64,000 nt of DNA, taken from positions 62,001 through 126,000 of the forward strand of contig JAJZPR010000003.1 in NCBI GenBank assembly GCA_021847835.1. Reading direction: 5' to 3'. This document shows, in pieces, positions 45,651-56,209 of this stretch. The DNA comes from Pseudomonadota bacterium (lineage in GTDB: Bacteria; Pseudomonadota; Gammaproteobacteria; Burkholderiales; Thiobacillaceae). The position numbers and the translations under genes are program-made. The notes beneath the pieces were generated by a model that was not told where the DNA came from, made no database searches, and worked only from the letters and a program-made list of their open reading frames with translations. Position 1 is the first letter of the stretch; each line of letters begins with the position of its first letter.

Positions 45651-47012
45651 ATGATCCGCATGCAAATTAAAACAGCATTGTTTCTGGTTTCAATTGCCTT
45701 GCCCGCCGCGGCTAGCGTCACCGATGTCACCCTCGACAACGGCCTGCGCGTCATCGTCAAGGAAGACCGCCGCGCGCCGGTGGCGGTGTCCCAGCTCTGG
45801 TACAAGGCCGGCAGCATGGACGAGGTCAACGGCGCCACCGGCGTGGCGCACGTGCTTGAGCACATGATGTTCAAGGGCACGGAAAAGGTGCCCGAAGGGC
45901 AGTTCTCCAAGCGCATCGCCGCCGCCGGCGGGCGCGAGAACGCCTTCACCAACCGCGATGTCACCATGTATTTCCAGCAACTGCAAAAAGATCGCCTGCC
46001 CATCGCGCTGGAACTGGAGGCCGATCGCATGGCCAACCTGCAATTGAAGGAGGACTCCTTCGCCAGGGAAATCCAGGTGGTGATGGAGGAGCGGCGCCTG
46101 CGCACCGAGGACAATCCGCACGCGATCGTTTACGAGCAGTTGATGAGTGTTGCTTTCCAGGCCCACCCCTACCGCCGCCCCATCATCGGATGGATGGACG
46201 ATTTGCAGAACATGGCCGCGGAGGACGCGCGCGACTGGTATCGGCGCTGGTATGCGCCCAACAACGCCGTTCTGGTGGTGGCGGGCGACGTGAATCCGCA
46301 GGACGTGATCGCGCTGGCGAAGAAGGAATTCGGCCCGCTGGCGAAAAAAAGCCTGCCGCCGCGCAAGCCCCAGGACGAACCGGCGCAGCGCGGCGAGAAG
46401 CGCATCACGGTCAAGGCGCCGGCCAAGCAGCCCTACCTGCTGATGGCCTATCGCGCGCCCGTTTTGCGCGATGCGGAAAAAGATGTGCTGCCCTGGGCCA
46501 TGCAGGTGCTGGCGGGCGTGCTGAACGGCAACGACTCGGCGCGGCTCGACAAGCACCTGGTCAAGGAGCGGCGCATCGCCGTGGAGGTGGGCGCCAGCTA
46601 TGACGGCATCGGCCGCGGCCCGGGCGTGTTCTATCTCGACGGCACACCGAGCGAGGGCAAAAGCGCGGCCGAGCTGGAAAAGGCGCTCAAGGCGGAAATC
46701 CGCCGCATCCGGCAAGAAGGGGTGAGCGAGGCGGAGCTGAACCGGGTCAAGGCGCAGGTCATCGCCGGCGACGTGTACCAGCGCGACTCGGTGTTCTACC
46801 AGGCCATGCAGCTGGGCGAACTGGCCATCCTGGGCCTGCCGCTGGATCTGCTGGAAAAGCGCGTGGACAAGCTCAAGGTGGTCACCGCCGAACAGGTGAG
46901 GGAGGCGGCGAAGCTGCTCGTCGACGACAGTCTGTCCGTGGCTGTGCTCGACCCGCAGCCCGTCACGAGCGCGCCACGCAAGCCCGCCATGGAGGTGAAT
47001 CATGCGCGTTGA
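45651..47012 (+). CDS. M16 family zinc metallopeptidase (catalytic)
   Basis: 453 residues with an N-terminal signal peptide (KTALFLVSIALPAAA). The inverted zinc motif HVLEHMMF is intact (HxxEH), and the distal glutamate lies in QVVMEERRLRTEDNP. This is the active partner of a two-gene M16 pair exported to the periplasm, resembling PqqL or the Sphingomonas-type pair. Start ATG 45651; an ATG at 45660 is an alternative. Overlaps the second M16 gene by 11 bases. Confidence 0.92.
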   Translation: MIRMQIKTALFLVSIALPAAASVTDVTLDNGLRVIVKEDRRAPVAVSQLWYKAGSMDEVNGATGVAHVLEHMMFKGTEKVPEGQFSKRIAAAGGRENAFTNRDVTMYFQQLQKDRLPIALELEADRMANLQLKEDSFAREIQVVMEERRLRTEDNPHAIVYEQLMSVAFQAHPYRRPIIGWMDDLQNMAAEDARDWYRRWYAPNNAVLVVAGDVNPQDVIALAKKEFGPLAKKSLPPRKPQDEPAQRGEKRITVKAPAKQPYLLMAYRAPVLRDAEKDVLPWAMQVLAGVLNGNDSARLDKHLVKERRIAVEVGASYDGIGRGPGVFYLDGTPSEGKSAAELEKALKAEIRRIRQEGVSEAELNRVKAQVIAGDVYQRDSVFYQAMQLGELAILGLPLDLLEKRVDKLKVVTAEQVREAAKLLVDDSLSVAVLDPQPVTSAPRKPAMEVNHAR

Positions 47013-48298
47013 GCGGCTGTTCCTCCTGCTGTGTTCACTGGTGCTGGCGTTGCCGGCCTGGGCGGGCGTCGACATCCAGCACTGGACGACGCCGCAGGGC
47101 GCGCGCGTCTATTTCGTCGAAAACCACGACATCCCCATGCTGGACGTCGCGGTCGATTTTCCTGCGGGCAGCCGCTTCGACACGGCCGACAAGAGCGGGC
47201 TGGCGGCGCTGACCCATGCCATGCTCGACCAGGGGGCCGGCGGCCTTTCCGACATCGCCATCGCCCAGCGCCTGGCGGATGTCGGCGCGGTGTTCAGCGG
47301 CGTCTTCGACCGCGATCGCGCGGGGGTTTCCCTGCGCACGCTGTCCAGCGCGCGCGAGCGTGAGCAGGCGCTGTCGATACTGTCCCTGGTCTTGCACAAG
47401 CCGCAGTTTCCCCAAGCCGCGATGCAGCGCGAGCGCGCACGCATGATCGCCGCCCTGCGCGACGAGGAGTCGCGCCCCGGCGAAATCGCCGCGAAGGCGT
47501 TTTACCAGGCGCTCTATGGCAACCAGGGCTATGGCCTGCATCAGGCAGGCACGGTGGAGGGCCTGAACAGGCTCAAGCGTGGCGACCTGCAATCCTGGCA
47601 CAAGGCGCGCTACCGCGCGGGCGATGCAGTGATCTCCATCATCGGCGACATGCGCCGGGCCGAGGCCGAGCAGCTGGCGCTGCGCCTCGCGGCAGGCCTG
47701 CCGCGAGGCAAGGCGGCGAAGGCCACGGCGCCTGCCGCCGCCTTGCCGCCGGTTGAAAAACGCATCGCGCATCCCGCCACGCAAAGCCACGTGCTGATGG
47801 GGCAGATCGGCATGGCGCGCAGCGACCCGGACTATTTCGCGCTGTATGTCGGCAATCACATCCTGGGCGGTGGCGGCTTCGATTCGCGCATGGTCGAGGA
47901 GGTCAGGCAGAAACGCGGCTATGCGTATTCCGCCTACAGCTACTTCATTCCCATGGCGCAGCCGGGACCCCTGCTGATCGGCCTGCAAACCAAGAACTCG
48001 CAGGCGGCCGATGCGCTGAAAGTGGCGCGCGAGACCGTGGCCGGGTTCGTCGCGGAGGGGCCCACCGAGGCCGAGCTGAAGCAGGCAAAGGATAATCTGG
48101 TCGGCGGTTTCCCGCTGCGCATCGACAGCAACAAGAAGCTCCTCGATTACCTGCGCGCGATAGGTTTCTATCAATTGCCGCTGACCTATCTGGACGATTG
48201 GCAGAAGCAGGTGGAAGCGGTGACGCTGGAGCAGATCCGCGACGCCTTCAAGCGCCGGGTCGATCCGGATGCCATGACGGTCGTGATCGTGGGCGGCG

Positions 48299-48309
<11 letters not shown>
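47002..48309 (+). CDS. M16 family peptidase homologue (non-catalytic partner)
   Basis: 435 residues with a signal peptide (LFLLLCSLVLALPAWA). The zinc motif has degenerated: the aligned region is THAMLDQGAG, without the HxxEH histidines and glutamate. The C-terminal substrate-binding R/Y motif is kept (RQKRGYAYSAYSYF). This is the expected non-catalytic subunit that forms a chamber with the preceding gene product. Its 3' end overlaps rsmD by 11 bases. Confidence 0.9.
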
Positions 48310-49617
<1,308 letters not shown>

Positions 49618-49640
49618 CCCGGTCCTGATTGCATTTGCGA

Positions 49641-49668
49641 AAAAGCCCGCAGAAATGTGGGCTTTTTT
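49641..49668 (+). terminator. Rho-independent terminator after the ferredoxin gene
   Basis: Stem AGCCCGCA (49644-49651), loop GAAA, TGTGGGCT (49656-49663), T-run of six. Confidence 0.88.
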
Positions 49669-49678
49669 CTTTTTATGC

Positions 49679-49706
49679 ACCACGGGGGACACGGGGAGCA
49701 CGGGGT
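49679..49706. repeat. Single-arm copy of the CACGGAG-type intergenic repeat
   Basis: About three 9-base units of CACGGGGGA / CACGGGGAG / CACGGGG in direct array, in the 191-base gap between the ferredoxin and GTPase genes. No inverted partner arm was found within the gap. Same wording as the arm at 20229-20249. The rest of the gap (to 49808) holds nothing recognised. Confidence 0.6.
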
Positions 49707-49808
49707 TTTGGATGTCCAGCCGACAGGACAAACCGCACTGGTCGAGGCAAGGTTCAAGCCCTGAACGCCTTCCCCGCATGCACCGTGCCCCGTTGGGCAA
49801 CGGTTTTT

Positions 49809-51770
49809 TCAGGCCGATATTTCCAGCCGCTCCTTTTCGCCGTCGTCGGCGAGGCTGGCGTTGACCAGGCTGCTCAACTGGGCGAGCTGTTCCAGCTGCC
49901 GTGCGGTGGCTTCCTCATTGGCGGCGAGTTCCCGGATGCGCTCGTCGAGCGTCTCGGTCGCGTCGTGGATGCGCCGCACGCTGTCCAGCCTGCGCTTCAA
50001 TTGGAGCTGATGTTCGCGCACCTGGGTTTCCATGGGGGCGATCAGGGCCTTCAGCCAGGCCTCGGTTTCGCGGTTGGCGATGTCAAAAACTTCCACCACG
50101 CGGCCGGCCAGGGTCTCGAAGAACTTGGCGGTCAGGCTGTGCTGGCCCTGGGTCAGCATCTGCAAGACGGTGTTGAAGCGTTCGTTGAAAATGCGCTCGA
50201 GGCGCTCGATCTCCTTGTGGAAGCGGGCCAGGTTGTGCGCGGGCGGGCTGACTGCCGCAAGCCCGTATTCGTCGCTGAACTTGCGGTACATGGCGGACAT
50301 CATGGACTGAATTTCGTCCACCTCGTGGCCGGCCTTGGCGAGGTTGCCCTTCATGGTCGAGAAGAAACCCAGCATGGCTTCGCGCATCTCGCGGGAAAAG
50401 CGGCTGTTGTCCATGTCGCTGCGGGTCTTCTTCACTTCGGCGTACAGGTGCCGCATGCCCAGATGCTTGCGCAGCCTGCCGGCGTGGTGGGCGAAAATGG
50501 TGCGCAGGGCCTTGAACTGGCCGAGGCCCCTGTCGAACTGGCGGGTTTCCTGGTTGACCTTGTCCATGATTCGCTCGACCACGTCGCGGTTCTTGCCGCG
50601 CAGCCCTTCGAGCTCCTCGATCTGGTCCTGGATGCTGGCCAGCCGCGCTTCCAGCAGCTCGGTGGTCCTGACCACCACATCCTCGATCGCGCCCAGGGTC
50701 GACTGGCGCACCAGCTCCTGCTTGCAGGGGATGAGCTCATGGGTGAGCGCGGTTTCCAGCGCGGGCAGACGGCTTTTCTCCAGCAGGGCAGGGTTGTGCT
50801 GCACCTTGGCCACCAGCGCCTTTTGCGCGGAGACGGGATAGACCTGCGATTCCGGCAGTTCGAGCTGGGCGGCGCAAACGCGCGCCTGTTTGGCGATTTC
50901 GGCATCGACCTCGTCCGCGCTCTTGAGATCGTCCCACAGGCCGTCGATCTTGTTCAGCACCACCAGACGGCCGCTGCTCGCGCCCTGCAACGGTGCGATG
51001 TGCTTGCGCCAGATTTCGATGTCGCTCTTGGTCACGCCGGTGTCGGCCGCCAGGAGGAACAGCACTGCATGGGCGTTGGGCAGCAGGTTGAGGGTCAGTT
51101 CCGGCTCGGTGCCGATGGCATTGAGGCCGGGCGTGTCGAGGATGACCAGGCCCTTTTCCAGCAGCGGGTGCGGGAAGTTGATGAGGGCGTGGCGCCAGCG
51201 TGGGATTTCCACCGTGCCGTCGCGTGCCAGGACGCGTGCCGTTTCCTCGTCGTCGGGATTGGCAAGGCCGTATTCCGCCGCGACCCCGATCGGCACGCGC
51301 AGCGTGTCGGACAGCCTGCACAGCGATTCGCGCATCTGGTCGGCCGAATTCACGTCCAGTGCCAGCGCGGTCCACTCCTCCGGGTGGCGCTTGAAGTCGG
51401 AGACCGTGCCCGTGCGCGACTTGGTCTGGATCGGCAGCAGCCTGATAGACGGCGGGCTGCCGGCTTCAAAGAACAGTTCGGTGGGGCACATGGTGGTGCG
51501 GCCGGCCGAGGTGGGCAGCACCCGCTGACGATAGTCGGAAAAGAAAATCGCGTTGATGAGCTCGGACTTGCCGCGCGAGAACTCGGCCACGAAGGCCACG
51601 TTCAGCCGGTCTTCCTCCAGGCGATCGAGCAATTGCTTCAGCTTGAGGTCGGTTTCCGCGTCGTTCAGTTCCTGGGCGGTGAGCCAGTCGCGCAAGGCCA
51701 CGATGCGGCCGGAAACGCCGTTGCGCCAGTTGCTGTAGTGCTCGAATTCGGAAACCAGGGTGGCGGACAT
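49809..51770 (-). CDS. Bacterial dynamin-like GTPase
   Basis: 653 residues from the ATG at 51770. GTPase domain: P-loop AEFSRGKSELINAI, switch threonines near TTMCPTELFF, G3 in VILDTPGLNAIG, G4 in VVLNKIDGLW. The C-terminal half is long and helical with heptad-rich coiled coil (EARLASIQDQIEELEGLRGKN and later). No membrane helix or clear paddle was identified. Bacterial dynamin-like proteins can remodel membranes; here function is not known. Divergence direction: mutM lies upstream on the same strand across 92 bases. Confidence 0.85.
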   Translation of the reverse strand: MSATLVSEFEHYSNWRNGVSGRIVALRDWLTAQELNDAETDLKLKQLLDRLEEDRLNVAFVAEFSRGKSELINAIFFSDYRQRVLPTSAGRTTMCPTELFFEAGSPPSIRLLPIQTKSRTGTVSDFKRHPEEWTALALDVNSADQMRESLCRLSDTLRVPIGVAAEYGLANPDDEETARVLARDGTVEIPRWRHALINFPHPLLEKGLVILDTPGLNAIGTEPELTLNLLPNAHAVLFLLAADTGVTKSDIEIWRKHIAPLQGASSGRLVVLNKIDGLWDDLKSADEVDAEIAKQARVCAAQLELPESQVYPVSAQKALVAKVQHNPALLEKSRLPALETALTHELIPCKQELVRQSTLGAIEDVVVRTTELLEARLASIQDQIEELEGLRGKNRDVVERIMDKVNQETRQFDRGLGQFKALRTIFAHHAGRLRKHLGMRHLYAEVKKTRSDMDNSRFSREMREAMLGFFSTMKGNLAKAGHEVDEIQSMMSAMYRKFSDEYGLAAVSPPAHNLARFHKEIERLERIFNERFNTVLQMLTQGQHSLTAKFFETLAGRVVEVFDIANRETEAWLKALIAPMETQVREHQLQLKRRLDSVRRIHDATETLDERIRELAANEEATARQLEQLAQLSSLVNASLADDGEKERLEISA

Positions 51771-51862
51771 GATTGGGTTTGGGAACGGTTTCGCCTCAAC
51801 GAATCTGGTAACGGACAGCCGCCCGACATCTTGAGCGCCGCCGGTCGGAGGAACGGCGGCCT

Positions 51863-52675
51863 CTATTTTTGGCAGACCGGGCAATAAAAGCTGGAGCGCT
51901 GTGCGGTCGCCAGCTTCTTGATCGGCGTGCCGCAGGCCCTGCAGGGCAGACCGGCGCGGCCGTAGACCCTGGCGTGCAGTTGGAAATAGCCCAGCTCGCC
52001 ATTGGCCGCGACGTAATCCCTGAGCGAACTGCCGCCCGCCCTGACCGCGTTTTGCAAGGTGGTCTTGACGGCGGCGGCGAGTTTTGCGCACTCGGCCCTG
52101 GTCAGGCGGCCAGCGGCCCTTCCGGGGCGGATGCCGGCCGCGGACAGGGATTCGGACGCGTAGATATTGCCCACGCCCACGACGATGCGGCTGTCCATGA
52201 TCAGGTTCTTGATTGAAGTCTTGCGGCCGCGGCAGGCACGGTAAAGGTATGCGGCACTGAAGTCGCTTCTGAGCGGCTCGGGCCCGAGGTGGGCAAGCAG
52301 GGGGTGGTTCGGCGGGTCGTCCGAGAGCAGCACGGCGCCGAAGCGGCGCGGGTCGCGCAGGCGCAGCGTCGTGCCGTCCGCGAAATGCCAGTCCACATGG
52401 TCGTGCGCGGCGGCCGTCTCGTTTTTGGCCGCAAAGCGCAGGCTGCCGGACATGCCCAGATGCACGATCTGGAAAAGCCCCCCGAAATCGAACAGCAGGT
52501 ACTTGCCGCGCCGCCTGACGGCCAGCAGCTTTTTGCCGGCCAGCCGTGCGCCGATGTCGCCGGGCACCGGCCAGCGCAGGCGGGCGTCGCGGATTTCCAC
52601 GGCTTCAAGGGTTTTCCCCGCGAGGCGCGGCTCGATGCCGCGGCGGGTGGTTTCGACTTCGGGCAGTTCGGGCAT
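51863..52675 (-). CDS. mutM: Formamidopyrimidine-DNA glycosylase
   Basis: Base-excision repair enzyme removing 8-oxoguanine. 270 residues. The N-terminal PELPEVETTRRGI carries the catalytic proline and glutamate; the helix-two-turn-helix region has VGVGNIYASESLSAAGIRP; and the C-terminal zinc finger is CRACG with YCPVC. The start at 52675 is the only one that gives the required N-terminal proline. It is divergent from the DUF2946 gene across 47 bases. Confidence 0.97.
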   Translation of the reverse strand: MPELPEVETTRRGIEPRLAGKTLEAVEIRDARLRWPVPGDIGARLAGKKLLAVRRRGKYLLFDFGGLFQIVHLGMSGSLRFAAKNETAAAHDHVDWHFADGTTLRLRDPRRFGAVLLSDDPPNHPLLAHLGPEPLRSDFSAAYLYRACRGRKTSIKNLIMDSRIVVGVGNIYASESLSAAGIRPGRAAGRLTRAECAKLAAAVKTTLQNAVRAGGSSLRDYVAANGELGYFQLHARVYGRAGLPCRACGTPIKKLATAQRSSFYCPVCQK

Positions 52676-52722
52676 GGGACGCCTTCAATAAAGATGCAGG
52701 CGGGCGAGTGTAAAATAAATCC

Positions 52723-53025
52723 ATGCGCCGCGCCCTGCACGCCTTCCTGCTGATTTTCGCCTTCCTGTTCGCACAGGCGGGACTGGCCGCGCATGCGGCC
52801 AGCCATGTCGCGGTGGAGAATCCCGGCGAGCAGGGGCTGCCGGCGGATGTCGCCTGCGAGCTTTGCGTGGGCTATGCGCAACTCGCGGGCGGGGCGCCCT
52901 TGCCGAGCACGCCGGCATTGCCCGTCTGCACCGCCACCCATCCGGCGCCCGATAGCTTCATGGCGCTTCTGGTTTCCTCCGCAAGCTTCCATTCGCGCGC
53001 CCGCGCGCCTCCGGTTTTTTCCTGA
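52723..53025 (+). CDS. DUF2946-like small exported protein
   Basis: 100 residues. A signal or anchor helix (residues 4-22) and a CELC pair in the DVACELCVGYAQL region, typical of DUF2946 proteins, which often lie beside metal-transport genes. The C-terminus has FMALLVSSASFHSRARAPP, another DUF2946 feature. A TAAAAT -10-like hexamer is 6 bases before the ATG. It is the first gene of the metal-uptake set. Function unknown. Confidence 0.75.
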   Translation: MRRALHAFLLIFAFLFAQAGLAAHAASHVAVENPGEQGLPADVACELCVGYAQLAGGAPLPSTPALPVCTATHPAPDSFMALLVSSASFHSRARAPPVFS

Positions 53026-53101
53026 ACGTCGCTTTATTTCAAGACCTTGCCGGCCGGGTTTTCCCCTGGCTGGCGCATCGCATTTCGTTCAAGGAGAAAT
53101 C

Positions 53102-54487
53102 ATGCAGTTCAAATACCGTGCGGCGGCTGCGGCCGTTGCCGCGCTTTTTTCCGCGCCCGCCCTGGCCGTGTCGGATGCCGAATGGATGGCGCTGAAGGAG
53201 GAGATCGGTCAGATGAAGGCGGCCTACGAGGCGCGCATCGCCGAGCTGGAAAAGCGGGTGAAGGCGGCGGAAGCGAACCCCCCCGCCCCGGAGGGCGGGG
53301 CCATGCAGACCGAGGCGCGGACGGAGCGGCCCGGCCATTCATCCGGGGGCTTCAATCCGGATGTCTCGCTCATCCTGCAGGGCCGCTATGCGCACATGGA
53401 CGACGCGGGCGAGCGCCGCATCACCGGCTTCCTGCCTGCGGGCCACGAGGGCGGCGCGCTGCGCGGCTTTTCCATCGACCATACCGAACTGGTGATGTCT
53501 GCGAGCGTGGACCGGCTGTTCAAGGGCTACGCCAACTTCGCCCTGGTCGATGAGGAAGTCGGCGTCGAGGAAGTCTGGTTCCAGACGCTGGGGCTGGGCA
53601 AGGGCTTCACGGTCAAGGGCGGCCGCTTCCTGTCGGCTTTGGGCTACCAGAACGAGCGGCATCCGCATGCCTGGGATTTCGCCGACAACAACCTGGTTTA
53701 CAAGGCGCTGTTCGGCGAGGGCTACGCACAGGACGGCTTGCAGTTCAAATGGGTGGCGCCCAGCGATTTGTTCATCGAGCCGTTTGTCGAATTCGGACGC
53801 GGGTCGAATTTTCCCGGTGCCGACCGCAACGCAAACGGCGCCGGTTCGGTGGTGGCGGGTGTGCATGTGGGCGGCGACGCCGGCGTGTCCAACAGCTGGC
53901 GCGCGGGCGTTTCCTGGCTGGGCGCGAAGGCGCGCGACCGGGAGTTCGAGGGCCACGACGCGGCGGACGCGGAAGTGGCGGGCGCCTTCTCGGGCAGGTC
54001 GAAAACCTGGCTCGCGGATGTGGTGTGGAAATGGGCGCCGGACGGCGACGCGCGCGAACGCAACCTCAAGCTTGCCGCCGAGTATTTCGTGCGCAGGGAA
54101 TCCGGCACGCTCGAATGCGACGACGCCGACGCGGCGAATCCGAGCGCCTGTGCCGGCGGCCTGAGCGGGCCGTACCGATCCAGCCAGTCCGGCCTTTATG
54201 CGCAGGCGGTGTACCAGTTCATGCCGCAATGGCGCGTGGGCTACCGCTACGACAGGCTGTGGCGCGGCGATGCCGACTTCAACGGCGCCGACATCGGCGG
54301 CACGATCGCCTCGCTTGCCGATCACGATCCCACCCGGCACAGCCTGATGCTGGACTGGAGCCCGTCCGAGTTTTCGCGTTTGCGCCTGCAATACAGCCGG
54401 GACAGGAGCATGCAGGACCAGGACGAGAACCAGTGGTTCGTCCAGTATGTCCACAGCCTCGGCGCCCATGGCGCGCACAAATTCTGA
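53102..54487 (+). CDS. Putative outer-membrane beta-barrel protein in the metal-uptake cluster
   Basis: 461 residues from the ATG at 53102, with AAGGAG upstream. Signal peptide (to about residue 22, ALAVSDAEW), then a coiled-coil stretch (EEIGQMKAAYEARIAELEKRVKAAEAN), a linker, and then about 360 residues with alternating amphipathic strands ending in a terminal phenylalanine (GAHGAHKF), as in porins. No TonB plug domain or TonB box. The frame is open upstream to 52793, but that part overlaps the DUF2946 gene out of frame. Best read as a porin-like channel for a metal or its chelate; not proven. Confidence 0.7.
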   Translation: MQFKYRAAAAAVAALFSAPALAVSDAEWMALKEEIGQMKAAYEARIAELEKRVKAAEANPPAPEGGAMQTEARTERPGHSSGGFNPDVSLILQGRYAHMDDAGERRITGFLPAGHEGGALRGFSIDHTELVMSASVDRLFKGYANFALVDEEVGVEEVWFQTLGLGKGFTVKGGRFLSALGYQNERHPHAWDFADNNLVYKALFGEGYAQDGLQFKWVAPSDLFIEPFVEFGRGSNFPGADRNANGAGSVVAGVHVGGDAGVSNSWRAGVSWLGAKARDREFEGHDAADAEVAGAFSGRSKTWLADVVWKWAPDGDARERNLKLAAEYFVRRESGTLECDDADAANPSACAGGLSGPYRSSQSGLYAQAVYQFMPQWRVGYRYDRLWRGDADFNGADIGGTIASLADHDPTRHSLMLDWSPSEFSRLRLQYSRDRSMQDQDENQWFVQYVHSLGAHGAHKF

Positions 54488-54496
54488 GGTGACGCG

Positions 54497-55399
54497 ATGA
54501 ACGCAATGAAGCCATTCATCGTGCTGCTGGCCGTGCTGGCCGGCGCCCCGGCCCACGCCGCGCTCAAGGTCTTCGCCTGCGAGCCGGAGTGGGGGGCGCT
54601 GGCGCAGGAACTGGGCGGCGGGGAGGTCGAGGTCCATGTCGCCACCACCGCGAGGCAGGATCCCCATCACATCCAGGCGCGCCCCTCGCTGATCGCGAAA
54701 ATGCGCCAGGCCGACCTCGTGATCTGCACGGGCGCCGAGCTGGAAGCAGGCTGGCTGCCGGTGCTGCTGGCCGAGTCCGGCAACGCGAGGGTGCAGCCCG
54801 GCCGGCCCGGCTATTTCGAGGCCGCCCGCCATGTCGGTCTGCTGGAAAAGCCCGTCCGGCTCGACCGCAGCGAGGGCGACGTGCACGCCGCGGGCAATCC
54901 GCACATCCAGCTGGATCCGCGCAACATCGCGCGGGTGGCCGATGCCCTGGCGAAAACCCTGGCGCAGCTGGATGCCGCCAATGCGGCCGAATACCGGCGG
55001 CGCGGGCAGTCCTTCCAGGCCCGCTGGGCGCAGGCGATGAAAACCTGGGAAGCCAGGGCCGAGCCGCTGAGGGGCGTGCCGGTGGCGGTGCAGCACAATG
55101 CCTTTCCCTATCTGGAGAACTGGCTGGGCTTGAAGCGTGTGGCGGTGCTGGAGTCCAAGCCGGGCGTAGCGCCGTCGGTTGCCCATCTGTCTTCGGTGCT
55201 GGACGGGCTGAAAACCCGTCCCGCGAAAATGGTGCTGCGCGCGGCCTATCAGTCGGAGCGGCCCGGCGCATGGCTTGCGCAACGCTCGGGGATCGCGGTG
55301 GCGGTGCTGCCGTTCACCGTGGGCGGCAGCACCGCTGCGAACGATCTTTACAGCCTGTTCGACGACACCATCGAACGCCTGCTGGGGGCCGCGAAGTGA
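54497..55399 (+). CDS. Metal ABC transporter substrate-binding protein (ZnuA-like)
   Basis: 300 residues with a signal peptide (to about AHA/ALKV). Cluster A-I fold. Metal ligand histidines are in DPHHIQARPS, NPHIQLDP and VQHNAFPYLENW. It lacks the histidine-rich loop of classical ZnuA, so the metal (zinc, manganese or iron) is uncertain; the ligand spacing favours zinc. The stop overlaps the permease start (GTGA). Confidence 0.88.
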   Translation: MNAMKPFIVLLAVLAGAPAHAALKVFACEPEWGALAQELGGGEVEVHVATTARQDPHHIQARPSLIAKMRQADLVICTGAELEAGWLPVLLAESGNARVQPGRPGYFEAARHVGLLEKPVRLDRSEGDVHAAGNPHIQLDPRNIARVADALAKTLAQLDAANAAEYRRRGQSFQARWAQAMKTWEARAEPLRGVPVAVQHNAFPYLENWLGLKRVAVLESKPGVAPSVAHLSSVLDGLKTRPAKMVLRAAYQSERPGAWLAQRSGIAVAVLPFTVGGSTAANDLYSLFDDTIERLLGAAK

Positions 55400-56178
55400 G
55401 CCCGCAGGCGGTGGATTTCGGCCTGATCGGCCCGGCATTCCTCGCCGGCCTGCTGATCCTGGCCACGCACGTGCCGCTGGGCCGCCAGGTGCTGGCGCGC
55501 GGCATCGTCTTCCTCGATCTCGCGGTGGCCCAGATGGCGGCGCTGGGGGTGATCGCCGCGCATTTCGCCGGTTTCGAGTCGGGCTGGGCGGTGCAGGCGT
55601 TTGCGGTCAGCACGGCTGTCGCCGGTGCGCTGCTGCTGCATCTGGCCGAGCGGCGCTGGCCGCAGACGCAGGAGGCGCTGATCGGCTCGGTCTTCGTGGT
55701 GGCCGCCAGCCTGGGCGTTTTGCTGCTGGCGCACGACCCGCACGGGGGCGAGGCGCTGCACGATCTGCTGGCCGGCCAGATCCTGTGGGTGGGCGGCCAG
55801 CAGCTTCTTGTGGCGGCGGGCGTCACGGCCGTTCTGGCCGCGCTGCTGCTGACGCCTTTCGGGCGCAGCGGCGCGGGTTTTTACCTGCTGTTCGCCTGCG
55901 CGGTGACGCTGTCGGTGCAGCTTGCCGGCGTGTTCCTGGTTTTCGCCAGCCTCATCGTGCCGGCGCTGTCGGTGCGGCGGCTCTTCGGCTCTCGCGCCCT
56001 GGCGGCCGGATGGGGCGTCGGGGCGCTGGGCTATGCGGCGGGCCTCGCCTTGTCCGCGCAGTTCGATTTGCCTTCCGGCGCGATCGTGGTATGCGCCATG
56101 GCTTTGGCCGCGCTGCTGTTTGCTGCAGGATTTATGCCGCTGTTTCGAGCGAAGAAGGAACGCTTGGGGATAAAATGA
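55396..56178 (+). CDS. Metal ABC transporter permease (ZnuB-like)
   Basis: 260 residues from the GTG at 55396, overlapping the binding-protein gene. Eight or nine helices of the ABC-3 family; LARGIVFLDLAVAQMAALG and LLAGQILWV are typical. Partner ATPase expected, but no such gene lies in the cluster. An in-frame open stretch upstream belongs to the shadow of the binding-protein gene. The next gene starts 31 bases downstream. Confidence 0.88.
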   Translation: MSPQAVDFGLIGPAFLAGLLILATHVPLGRQVLARGIVFLDLAVAQMAALGVIAAHFAGFESGWAVQAFAVSTAVAGALLLHLAERRWPQTQEALIGSVFVVAASLGVLLLAHDPHGGEALHDLLAGQILWVGGQQLLVAAGVTAVLAALLLTPFGRSGAGFYLLFACAVTLSVQLAGVFLVFASLIVPALSVRRLFGSRALAAGWGVGALGYAAGLALSAQFDLPSGAIVVCAMALAALLFAAGFMPLFRAKKERLGIK

Positions 56179-56209
56179 TCCAACAATGAGCTGATTCGAT
56201 GGAAACGCC

